From contig JAJFIN010000057.1 in NCBI GenBank assembly GCA_021774955.1, positions 1-9,017 of the forward strand: a stretch of DNA of 9,017 nt. Reading direction: 5' to 3'. Positions 1-6,058 of the stretch are shown here, one piece after another; position 1 is the stretch's first letter, and every line of letters begins with the position of its first letter. This stretch comes from Alphaproteobacteria bacterium. GTDB taxonomy: Bacteria > Pseudomonadota > Alphaproteobacteria > M2410. Under the pieces are notes generated by a model. The model was not told where the DNA came from. It saw nothing but the letters and a program-made list of their open reading frames with translations, and did not search any database. The position numbers and the translations under genes were made by a program.

Positions 1-957
1 GTGTTCTCGAGTGTCTTATCGGAGCAACCCGAGCACATAGACGCTCTGTTCAATCGCGGTCTCGCTTATCTAGAAACAGGCGGGCTGTCGACATCAATCA
101 CAGATTTAACGCTCCTGATCGAACTTCATCCAGAACTACCATTGCCGCATTTCTATCGTGGTTATGCTCAGCACTTGTCGTCTGATCACGAGCAAGCCGT
201 TACCGACTTCACAATATTCTTGAACGCATTCCCACAAGATCCAGCAGCCCATCAATATCGTGCGCTAAGCCTTACCGCGCTTCATAACTTCGTCCCTGCA
301 GTCAAAGATTTTAGCGCTGCTCTTGCCGTTCAACCGGACAATACAGCGTTGCGATTCCGACGCGCGGCAGCAAACACAGAACTAGGGCAACTTGACGATG
401 CTCGCACCGACTGGATGGCCATCGCGACCCAGTTTGAAAAGGGCACAGGCATGATCGATGATACGACAGGACTTTGGGCCAATATCTATCTTGGCCGCGG
501 TCAGCCCGTCCGCGCACGGATCCTCGAAATGGGTGCTGGTGACGGCAACTATCCATTTTTTCTGCTACTGGGATTCGTCCTCGACCTCGAAGCTGGTCGC
601 GACGGCACACTCATTCTTGAGGAATCTAGTTCGAGTTTTAGCAAGGGCGAATGGCCGGAACCAATAATTGATTTTGCACTTGGTCGTGGAACCGTTGGCA
701 CTGTTCTGACTTCAGTACCCACGCATTCGGAAAAACGAAAGCAAGAAAGCCTGTGTGAGGCGCACTATTATCTGGCCCGCATTGCCCATGCTCGCGGTGA
801 CGAGATCTTAGCCCGCTATCACTATGAGGCTGTCATTGAAACCGGTGTCGACCATTTCTTAGAATTTACTGGTGCGCGCATTGGCCTGGCTGAACTCAAT
901 TCCATTAAACCTGTAGCGGCTGGAAGCAATACCCAAATGTCGGAAAACCATGGCTAG
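1..957 (+). CDS. TPR protein with NlpI-like C-terminus, 5'-truncated by window edge
   Basis: The visible 318 codons hold about four tetratricopeptide repeats at residues 14-47, 48-81, 82-115 and 116-149, with typical A/G/Y spacing such as ALFNRGLAYLETGG and ALRFRRAAANTELGQ. A second helical part (about 216-299) has the pattern WP-x3-DF-x-LGR, then LCEAHYYLARIAHARGD and AVIETGVDHFLEF. That pattern resembles the C-terminal end of the lipoprotein NlpI and related TPR proteins. NlpI itself is an outer-membrane adaptor that scaffolds peptidoglycan hydrolases, so an envelope scaffold role is an inference here. The first visible codon is GTG, but it lies inside the second helix of a TPR, so the gene almost certainly begins upstream and any signal peptide or lipobox is out of view. 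The stop is TAG at 955-957. A PodJ-like envelope gene follows on the same strand after roughly 157 bases. The TPR assignment is secure; the partner and exact function are unknown. Confidence 0.85.
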   Translation: MFSSVLSEQPEHIDALFNRGLAYLETGGLSTSITDLTLLIELHPELPLPHFYRGYAQHLSSDHEQAVTDFTIFLNAFPQDPAAHQYRALSLTALHNFVPAVKDFSAALAVQPDNTALRFRRAAANTELGQLDDARTDWMAIATQFEKGTGMIDDTTGLWANIYLGRGQPVRARILEMGAGDGNYPFFLLLGFVLDLEAGRDGTLILEESSSSFSKGEWPEPIIDFALGRGTVGTVLTSVPTHSEKRKQESLCEAHYYLARIAHARGDEILARYHYEAVIETGVDHFLEFTGARIGLAELNSIKPVAAGSNTQMSENHG

Positions 958-1049
958 GAATTAACTCCCCCGACGGCTCTGAAAGCCACCCTCACCGCTT
1001 CCAACAATCCACAACTTTGTTCTTAGAATCAAGATGTTGCGCCGCGCCA

Positions 1050-1068
1050 CCATCTTTACACAAGATGG
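1050..1068 (+). repeat. Perfect 7-bp inverted repeat with 5-base loop in the leader of the PodJ-like gene
   Basis: CCATCTT (1050-1056) and AAGATGG (1062-1068) are exact reverse complements separated by TACAC. The right arm overlaps the GGAG at 1067-1070, which is the candidate ribosome-binding site for the alternative start at 1079. It could be an RNA hairpin or an operator for a dimeric regulator. A repeat this short can also arise by chance. Confidence 0.35.
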
Positions 1069-1085
1069 AGCGGTGGATATGGTTG

Positions 1086-1113
1086 CGAATCAGCTAATTA
1101 AATCAGTGATTCG
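1086..1113 (+). repeat. 7-bp inverted repeat with GANTC arms next to the PodJ-like start
   Basis: CGAATCA (1086-1092) and TGATTCG (1107-1113) are exact reverse complements with a 14-base spacer, ending one base before the ATG at 1115. Both arms contain a GANTC site (1087-1091 and 1109-1113), the target of the alphaproteobacterial methylase CcrM. The hexamer AATCAG also recurs directly at 1088-1093 and 1101-1106. A regulatory role is an inference. Confidence 0.35.
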
Positions 1114-1114
1114 T

Positions 1115-3748
1115 ATGAAATCCGGGGCACCGTGGAGCGTCAAAGGCATTGAGTCGACTACGCGCGAGACGGCTAAAATGGCGGCCCGTCGCGCAGGGAT
1201 GACCCTGGGTGAATGGCTCAACCAAATCATTCAGGATCGCGGCAACCAAATCGAGGTTAGCCCCGCTGACTTGATGCGCAATCCAGACACTCTGTCAGTC
1301 CCCGAGACTTCCGACCTTCCGTGGGATCAACCGATTGCAGAATTGCATGAACGCATTGATCGTTCCGAGCAACACAGCAAAACAATATTAGCCAATATTG
1401 ACCACGCGGTGACGCAGATTGCTGGCCGGCTAACCGGAGAGACTGCGCTCGGAGACAATAGTCAACGCGGCGATGCAGATTTGTTGGAACAACGCCTCGA
1501 TCAAATAGAAGAAAAGGCGAACAGCGCCCTGCCACGTGAAAGCCTGCGGATCATTGAACAAGCCGTCACTGATGTCTCTACAGTACTCAACGCGACCGAA
1601 GCACGTCAGACAAAAGGCATCGAAACCGTTCATGAATCAGTTGCGCACCTTAGCGATCGATTGACCCATGCCGAGGAGCAGATTGGCAACGCGATCTCTG
1701 TGCTGGAAAGCTCGGGCGATCTGAACCAGAAAACTGACACCAACCGAGACACTCTGTTTACGCTGAACGAAGACGTTGCCGCTCTTTCCGCAAGCGTCGA
1801 ATCAGATCAAGCGCGTACCGCAGAAACTTTGTCCGGTGTTCATCAAAATATTTCCGAAATTGTACGCTCTCTCGATGAGACAACGAGATCAGTCACCGAA
1901 CTCATCCGTCAACCGATGGAAAAGGCTGAAAACGCGATTGTCACCTTCGCCGCGCATGTCGAAGCAAGTGAAGAGCGTAGTGCTTCATCTCTGAAAACTT
2001 TAGAGCAGTCCATCAACGCGCTTTCGTCGCAAGTTGACCAAAGCGACCAAGGCACACGCACTGGTCTAGACGAGCTCAAGGCTGAATTTTTATCGCTTGT
2101 TGACCGAGTATCGGCACTTGAGCAAGACAATGAAGTATTGAAGTCCGGTGTTGGTCAGGAATATCACCTTGGCACTCACAATCTGGGTGGAGCGGTTTTC
2201 AACCATCAAGCCTATGAAGAGGCCAGTCTTACAATCACGCCCCTTGAGGTCGACGCGACCTCGGTAAAACCGAATATAAAAATGGTCCATGATGTCGCAG
2301 ATGAAAGTGATGCCGGTGCTGCGCGATTTGAAGAAGAAAGCAAGGTATCTGACGCAGACCCCTACGTGTCGCTTGGAATTGATCATGTCGAAGACACTGA
2401 AAATCCAGATCAACTTGCCCAACCGCTCGCGGCGGATGCTGACATCGGTCCAATTGCGGATGGCAATTTTGTTCCCCACTCGCCAGATCTCGGTGTGGCC
2501 AATGACGACATTGCTGACGTGGAAGCTTCGATCGGTAATACAGATGTCGCAGATGACATACCTGAAGCAATGGAAACGTTTTTAGAGCCACCAGAAATTC
2601 ATGATGAATTTGAATACCAAACAACACTCGAAGTTTTGGAAACGCATTCATCCGACAGGCTGGCTAAACGGCTCGTATATAGTGCAGCGGGCATCGCGGC
2701 GGTCAGCATTGGTTTGTTTGCGGGCTGGAGCGTTTATGGTCCAAGTCCAAACGGCATTGGCCCCGCAAGTGATCGCCCTGGTTTTTTTAGCAGCCCGCTC
2801 GCAAACTTGGAATCCAACGATAGCAACACTCAAGTTCTCGAAAGTCCACCCTCATCGGCGCCTCCTGAGCTTGTCCAAATCGATACCTCATCGGACTCAA
2901 ATGTCGTTTTGGAAACAACAGAGTTGGATCTCACCAAGGGATTGATCGACGCTGCCAAATCGGGAGATCCAAAAGCGCAATTTTCTCTTGGCCGTGCATT
3001 TTCACTCGGAAACGGCGTTGAAGGGAGCGAACAGGAAGCCATTGCGTGGTATCGGGCGGCGGCTAACCAAGGTCTTGCTGTTTCTCAATATCTGCTTGGA
3101 ACGCGATACGAACGCGGTATTGGTTTTGACCGTGACGTCAAAGAAGCGGCTGCTTGGTACACGAAGGCGGCAAATGGCGGCAACGTATATGCCATGCACT
3201 CTCTCGCGGTATTGCTTACCCGTGGCGGCTCCGTTGACCAAGATCTCGATGCAGCGTTCCGTTGGTTCAAAGCCGCAGCAGAATATGGCTTTGTTGATTC
3301 CCAATACAATCTCGGGCTGTTTTACGAGCAAGGTTATGGAACCGAGTCGTCCCTTGCGGAAGCGCATAAGTGGTATCAAGCAGCGGCCCAACAATCTGAC
3401 CCCGTTGCCATTGATGCCGCCAAACACATCAGCGCGCAACTTGATAATAGCGACCTTAATTACGCAGACCTCTTTCTAGAAACCTGGCATGCAAAGCCCG
3501 CAAACCCTGTGGCCAATGGCCGGTTTGATATGTCGTTTGAAGCTTATGCAGATACTGGACAACGTTCGCGGGTAGCCCGTGTTCAGGTTAGACTCACCGA
3601 GCTTGGATACAATGTGGCAGCGACAGATGGAATTCTTGATCCATCTACAGAAGCTGCGATCAGAACCTATCAAAAATTGATCAATCAGACCGAGACCGGC
3701 CTAGTCACCGATGAACTTGAAAAGCGCCTGGTTAAAAACAATCCCTAG
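1115..3748 (+). CDS. PodJ-like polar localization protein: coiled coil, one TM helix, Sel1 repeats, peptidoglycan-binding domain
   Basis: From the ATG at 1115 the product has 877 residues. The N-terminus (MKSGAPWSVKGIE, then AARRAGMTLGEWLN) is the conserved opening of a rhizobial family often labelled PodJ-like. Residues 60-340 are heptad-rich coiled coil and 370-510 are acidic and probably disordered. Residues 520-542 form one hydrophobic helix preceded by KR, which suggests N-in topology. Residues 606-775 carry four Sel1 repeats (for example AIAWYRAAANQG, AAAWYTKAANGG, AFRWFKAAAEYG). Residues 818-874 look like a peptidoglycan-binding domain (VQVRLTELGYN, DGILDPSTEAAIRTYQ). Caulobacter PodJ has the same order and organises a cell pole; polar or septal organisation here is an inference. 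In-frame starts also exist at 1034 and at 1079, the latter with GGAG eight bases upstream, giving 904 or 889 residues. I prefer 1115 because family similarity starts there. The stop is TAG at 3746-3748. Confidence 0.85.
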   Translation: MKSGAPWSVKGIESTTRETAKMAARRAGMTLGEWLNQIIQDRGNQIEVSPADLMRNPDTLSVPETSDLPWDQPIAELHERIDRSEQHSKTILANIDHAVTQIAGRLTGETALGDNSQRGDADLLEQRLDQIEEKANSALPRESLRIIEQAVTDVSTVLNATEARQTKGIETVHESVAHLSDRLTHAEEQIGNAISVLESSGDLNQKTDTNRDTLFTLNEDVAALSASVESDQARTAETLSGVHQNISEIVRSLDETTRSVTELIRQPMEKAENAIVTFAAHVEASEERSASSLKTLEQSINALSSQVDQSDQGTRTGLDELKAEFLSLVDRVSALEQDNEVLKSGVGQEYHLGTHNLGGAVFNHQAYEEASLTITPLEVDATSVKPNIKMVHDVADESDAGAARFEEESKVSDADPYVSLGIDHVEDTENPDQLAQPLAADADIGPIADGNFVPHSPDLGVANDDIADVEASIGNTDVADDIPEAMETFLEPPEIHDEFEYQTTLEVLETHSSDRLAKRLVYSAAGIAAVSIGLFAGWSVYGPSPNGIGPASDRPGFFSSPLANLESNDSNTQVLESPPSSAPPELVQIDTSSDSNVVLETTELDLTKGLIDAAKSGDPKAQFSLGRAFSLGNGVEGSEQEAIAWYRAAANQGLAVSQYLLGTRYERGIGFDRDVKEAAAWYTKAANGGNVYAMHSLAVLLTRGGSVDQDLDAAFRWFKAAAEYGFVDSQYNLGLFYEQGYGTESSLAEAHKWYQAAAQQSDPVAIDAAKHISAQLDNSDLNYADLFLETWHAKPANPVANGRFDMSFEAYADTGQRSRVARVQVRLTELGYNVAATDGILDPSTEAAIRTYQKLINQTETGLVTDELEKRLVKNNP

Positions 3749-3875
3749 GCCACGCGAATAAAATTCGACGACCGAACAAGAACAACGCTATCGCTTTCTA
3801 CTCATACCTCCCATAGTATCAAGGGTGTGATCTCCTCATTAGGGGCGAGAGAGGTTTCTTACTTCCAGTATCAAC
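3749..3875 (+). other. Intergenic region ahead of the permease operon
   Basis: This 127-base gap between the PodJ-like gene and the permease gene must hold the promoter of the three-gene operon unless transcription reads through. I see no confident -35/-10 pair. It contains a weak 5-bp inverted repeat (3755-3759 with 3763-3767) that lacks a T-run, and a purine run GAGAGAGG at 3847-3854 too far from the ATG to be a standard ribosome-binding site. No GANTC site is present, unlike the leader of the preceding gene. Confidence 0.4.
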
Positions 3876-4799
3876 ATGCAAATTTATCTTCCGATCGCTG
3901 AGCTATCCGTCAACATCTTTCTCATCCTCAGTATGGGCGCGATGGTTGGTTTCCTATCGGGTATGTTTGGCGTTGGTGGCGGTTTTCTTATGACCCCGTT
4001 GCTCATATTTTCGGGCATCCCCCCGGCCGTTGCGGTGGCCACGGAAGCAAACCAGATCGTAGCGTCATCAGTGTCAGGCGCCATTGCGCACTGGCGCCGA
4101 AAATCCCTCGACCTGAAAATGGGATTGGTCTTGCTCGCTGGTGGTAGCGTCGGGTCGGTGGTGGGTGTTGCGTTATTCAGTCGTTTGCGCGCTTCAGGTC
4201 AGGTCGATCTACTTATCTCACTTAGTTATGTGCTGTTCCTGGGTGTTATCGGCACTTTGATGTTCTTTGAGAGTATCCGATCAATCCACAGGGCGCAGGG
4301 CGGTCAAGCACCAAAGCGGCGTAAGCCTGGTCAACACAATTGGATTCACGGCCTCCCGTTCAAGATGCGGTTCCGGCGATCAAAGCTTTATATTAGCGCC
4401 ATACCGCCTATTCTGATTGGCTTTGTCGTCGGGCTGCTCGCAGCCATTATGGGTGTTGGGGGTGGGTTCATCATGGTACCGGCAATGATTTACCTGTTGC
4501 GAATGCCGACAAGCGTCGTTGTTGGGACGTCGCTCTTTCAAATCGTCTTTGTCACCGCATTGGTGACTGTGTTGCATGCGACCAATACACAGACAGTGGA
4601 CGCCCTTCTTGCTCTTCTTCTTCTCCTTGGGGGTGTTGTGGGGGCACAAATAGGGGTTCGTGTTGGTGTAAAAATGAAAGGTGAACAATTGCGAGCATTG
4701 CTCGCGATTATGGTCATGGCTGTTAGTGCGAAGATTGCCTTTGATCTGATTGTGACACCAGACGACCTTTTCACCATCAGTACCGGGAGCAGCCATTGA
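3876..4799 (+). CDS. SafE/TauE-family membrane permease (putative sulfite or organosulfonate exporter)
   Basis: This is a 307-residue polytopic inner-membrane protein of the TauE/SafE (DUF81) family. It shows the family's internal duplication: GVGGGF with downstream P at residues 32-41 in the first half and GVGGGFIMVP at 193-202 in the second. Hydrophobic segments lie at about 12-46, 58-74, 82-102, 112-132, 172-208, 212-234, 242-264 and 272-292. A strongly basic hydrophilic loop (about 134-170, including KRRKPGQ and KMRFRRSK) separates the halves and is probably cytoplasmic. Family members move sulfite, sulfoacetate or related anions, but the substrate here cannot be read from sequence. The start is the first one available: an in-frame TAG lies at 3840-3842 and no ATG, GTG or TTG codon intervenes. 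No Shine-Dalgarno sits at normal distance; the nearest purine run ends about 21 bases upstream. The stop overlaps the next gene by four bases, so it leads a three-gene operon. Confidence 0.9.
   Translation: MQIYLPIAELSVNIFLILSMGAMVGFLSGMFGVGGGFLMTPLLIFSGIPPAVAVATEANQIVASSVSGAIAHWRRKSLDLKMGLVLLAGGSVGSVVGVALFSRLRASGQVDLLISLSYVLFLGVIGTLMFFESIRSIHRAQGGQAPKRRKPGQHNWIHGLPFKMRFRRSKLYISAIPPILIGFVVGLLAAIMGVGGGFIMVPAMIYLLRMPTSVVVGTSLFQIVFVTALVTVLHATNTQTVDALLALLLLLGGVVGAQIGVRVGVKMKGEQLRALLAIMVMAVSAKIAFDLIVTPDDLFTISTGSSH
4785..4799 (+). promoter_or_regulatory. Ribosome-binding site and TTGA stop/start overlap deciding a TTG start
   Basis: GGGAG at 4785-4789 stands six bases before TTG at 4796-4798, and the TGA stop of the permease gene occupies 4797-4799. 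The 4-base overlap indicates translational coupling. Starting at this TTG gives the downstream protein a complete signal peptide. Confidence 0.7.
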
Positions 4800-5593
4800 C
4801 CCGCTACGGATTGATCCCAGTGATGATTATTTGCCTGGTTTCCTATCTTCTGACGGGACCAGCTAAGGCAGAACGTTTGCACGTCAATCTAACTGCCCAT
4901 GAAGTGGCTGTAACTTCAAGTTTTACTGGCGCACGCATCACGCTGTTCGGCGCCATTCAGAGAACATCGGACGGGCTCGCACCCTCCCAGCAATTTCAAA
5001 ACGAAGACATCATCGTTGCCGTTATCGGCCCGAGTGAAGATTTGACGGTGCGGCGAAAGGAACGCGTCGGCGGGATTTGGGTCAATCGCGATGCAATCAC
5101 TTTCAAACGCGTGCCGAGCGTTTATTATCTCGCCAGTACACGCCCCGTAGACGAAATCCTTTCGCAATCCGTCAGGATGCGTAATGAGCTGGGGCCAGAC
5201 TATATTTCACTTGACCGCTACGAAGCCCATTCGGACATCTCTTCAGACGAAGACATTGAAAGTTTCCGACAAGCGATGATCCGAAAAAAGAAAGAAATCG
5301 CGCTTTATGGTGAAGATGAACGCGGTGTTCGGGTGCAGGCCAATACTCTCTTCAGCATGGACATAAATATTCCGGCAAATGTACCTGTGGGAAAATTTTC
5401 GGTTCGGGTCTTTCTTGTGCGTGATGGTGTCATCCTGCAATCGCAATCGATCCAACCTAGCGTGAGTAAAAAAGGCATAGAACGGATGATCTACAGCTTC
5501 GCTCATGTGCAGCCATTGTTTTACGGTATAACTGCCGTTATTGTTGCGGCCTTCGCGGGTTGGCTCGCATCTGTGATTTTCCGTCAACGGTAA
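4796..5593 (+). CDS. TIGR02186 family protein, periplasmic with C-terminal membrane anchor
   Basis: This 265-residue protein starts with a signal peptide: a short basic N-terminus, a hydrophobic core at about residues 6-20, and a probable signal peptidase I site after AKA (residue 25). The mature part opens with the family signature LHVNLTAHEVAVTSSF followed by TGARITLFGA. It then has a beta-rich body (NEDIIVAVIGP, GGIWVNRDAITF, VPSVYYLAS). A single hydrophobic helix at about 241-262 (LFYGITAVIVAAFAGW) ends in basic residues, so the body should lie in the periplasm, anchored in the inner membrane. This is the TIGR02186 family, which to my knowledge has no assigned biochemical function and is often found beside SafE/TauE permeases in Alphaproteobacteria. 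The 4-base overlap with the permease gene supports joint production; a substrate-handling partner role is an inference. The TTG start is supported by GGGAG six bases upstream. Confidence 0.85.
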   Translation: MTRYGLIPVMIICLVSYLLTGPAKAERLHVNLTAHEVAVTSSFTGARITLFGAIQRTSDGLAPSQQFQNEDIIVAVIGPSEDLTVRRKERVGGIWVNRDAITFKRVPSVYYLASTRPVDEILSQSVRMRNELGPDYISLDRYEAHSDISSDEDIESFRQAMIRKKKEIALYGEDERGVRVQANTLFSMDINIPANVPVGKFSVRVFLVRDGVILQSQSIQPSVSKKGIERMIYSFAHVQPLFYGITAVIVAAFAGWLASVIFRQR

Positions 5594-5596
5594 ATA

Positions 5597-5603
5597 GAGG
5601 GGA
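5597..5603 (+). promoter_or_regulatory. Ribosome-binding site of the DUF3429 gene
   Basis: GAGGGGA lies three to seven bases before the ATG at 5606, directly after the TAA stop (5591-5593) of the preceding gene. It is the strongest Shine-Dalgarno in the operon and fixes the start. Confidence 0.7.
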
Positions 5604-5605
5604 AA

Positions 5606-6058
5606 ATGGATCAACACCGTTCCAATATTCCGCAAGCTGCGGCGGCTCTGGGTTATGTCGGTGCACTGCCATTTATCCTGGTTGCGTTTGCGATCTGGTT
5701 TGTTACGCCTTCCCAGCTCATTGTACTACTCGGATTTCTTAAGCTCGCTGGCGCTGTCGTTCTAGGTTTTATCGGTGGCATTCATCTTGGCATATCGATG
5801 ACACGGGAAAATGGTCCAACATTCCTACAATTGGGGATGGGTGCGATTGTGATCGCGGTTTCAGCAATCGTTACCATCGCTGATCCAAGCCGCGCGTTGA
5901 TTATCCTTATTATTGCTTTTCCATTACAATTGTGGACCGACTTGCGTACTGTGTCTGACGGTCGGGCACCCGCATGGTATCCTGGATTGCGTATTCCACT
6001 CACGCTTTTAGTAGAGCTCTCACTACTTGGCGCCTTCATAAAGGTAGCGCTTGGCTGA
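5606..6058 (+). CDS. DUF3429 family small integral membrane protein
   Basis: The product is 150 residues with about five hydrophobic segments (roughly 14-33, 36-59, 74-92, 96-112 and 128-148). The match to DUF3429 rests on three points: the ALGYVGALPF opening, the GFIGGIHLG motif at 54-62 (often GGIHWG in relatives, so a Trp-to-Leu change here), and the C-terminal LQLWTDLR ... PAWYPGLRIPLT segment. It is presumably an inner-membrane protein. I know of no established function for the family. It begins 12 bases after the TIGR02186 gene with a strong ribosome-binding site, so it is very likely the third gene of the same transcript, though a link to the permease is only positional. Its last 36 bases overlap the end of the convergent pdeM gene. 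Confidence 0.8.
   Translation: MDQHRSNIPQAAAALGYVGALPFILVAFAIWFVTPSQLIVLLGFLKLAGAVVLGFIGGIHLGISMTRENGPTFLQLGMGAIVIAVSAIVTIADPSRALIILIIAFPLQLWTDLRTVSDGRAPAWYPGLRIPLTLLVELSLLGAFIKVALG

Larger units (their letters stand above)
1026..1155 (+). promoter_or_regulatory. Cluster of four GANTC (CcrM) sites around the PodJ-like start
   Basis: GANTC occurs at 1026-1030, 1087-1091, 1109-1113 and 1151-1155, four times in 130 bases. A 4-fixed-base motif is expected about once in 256 bases, so this is a local excess. In Alphaproteobacteria such sites near promoters are methylated by CcrM and read by GcrA, which couples transcription to replication. I cannot place a confident -35/-10 pair in this stretch. 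Confidence 0.35.

Noticed and set aside
1..3. GTG at the first base as the true start of the TPR gene
   Set aside because: It falls within a TPR helix and coincides with the window edge, so truncation is far more likely.
975..987. GGCT-CTGAA-AGCC inverted repeat after the TPR gene
   Set aside because: A 4-bp stem without a T-run is expected by chance.
2291..2556. 14-base direct repeat GATGTCGCAGATGA at 2291-2304 and 2543-2556
   Set aside because: It encodes the short acidic peptide DVAD in a low-complexity region; two copies are not enough to suggest a mobile or regulatory repeat.
2235..2651. 138-residue minus-strand open frame inside the PodJ-like gene, and a similar one at 2090-2479
   Set aside because: Low-complexity shadows (rich in His, Arg, Gln) of the acidic region on the other strand, with no domain and no ribosome-binding site seen.
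2988..3479. 163-residue plus-strand frame and 145-residue minus-strand frame (3002-3439) over the Sel1 repeats
   Set aside because: They lie wholly under a clear Sel1-repeat reading frame and look like repeat-driven shadows.
3755..3767. CGAAT-AAA-ATTCG inverted repeat as terminator of the PodJ-like gene
   Set aside because: A 5-bp AT-rich stem with no following T-run is too weak to call a terminator.
4380..4796. 138-residue minus-strand frame opposite the permease
   Set aside because: Composition (His, Asn, Lys rich) is typical of the reverse of a hydrophobic membrane protein gene.
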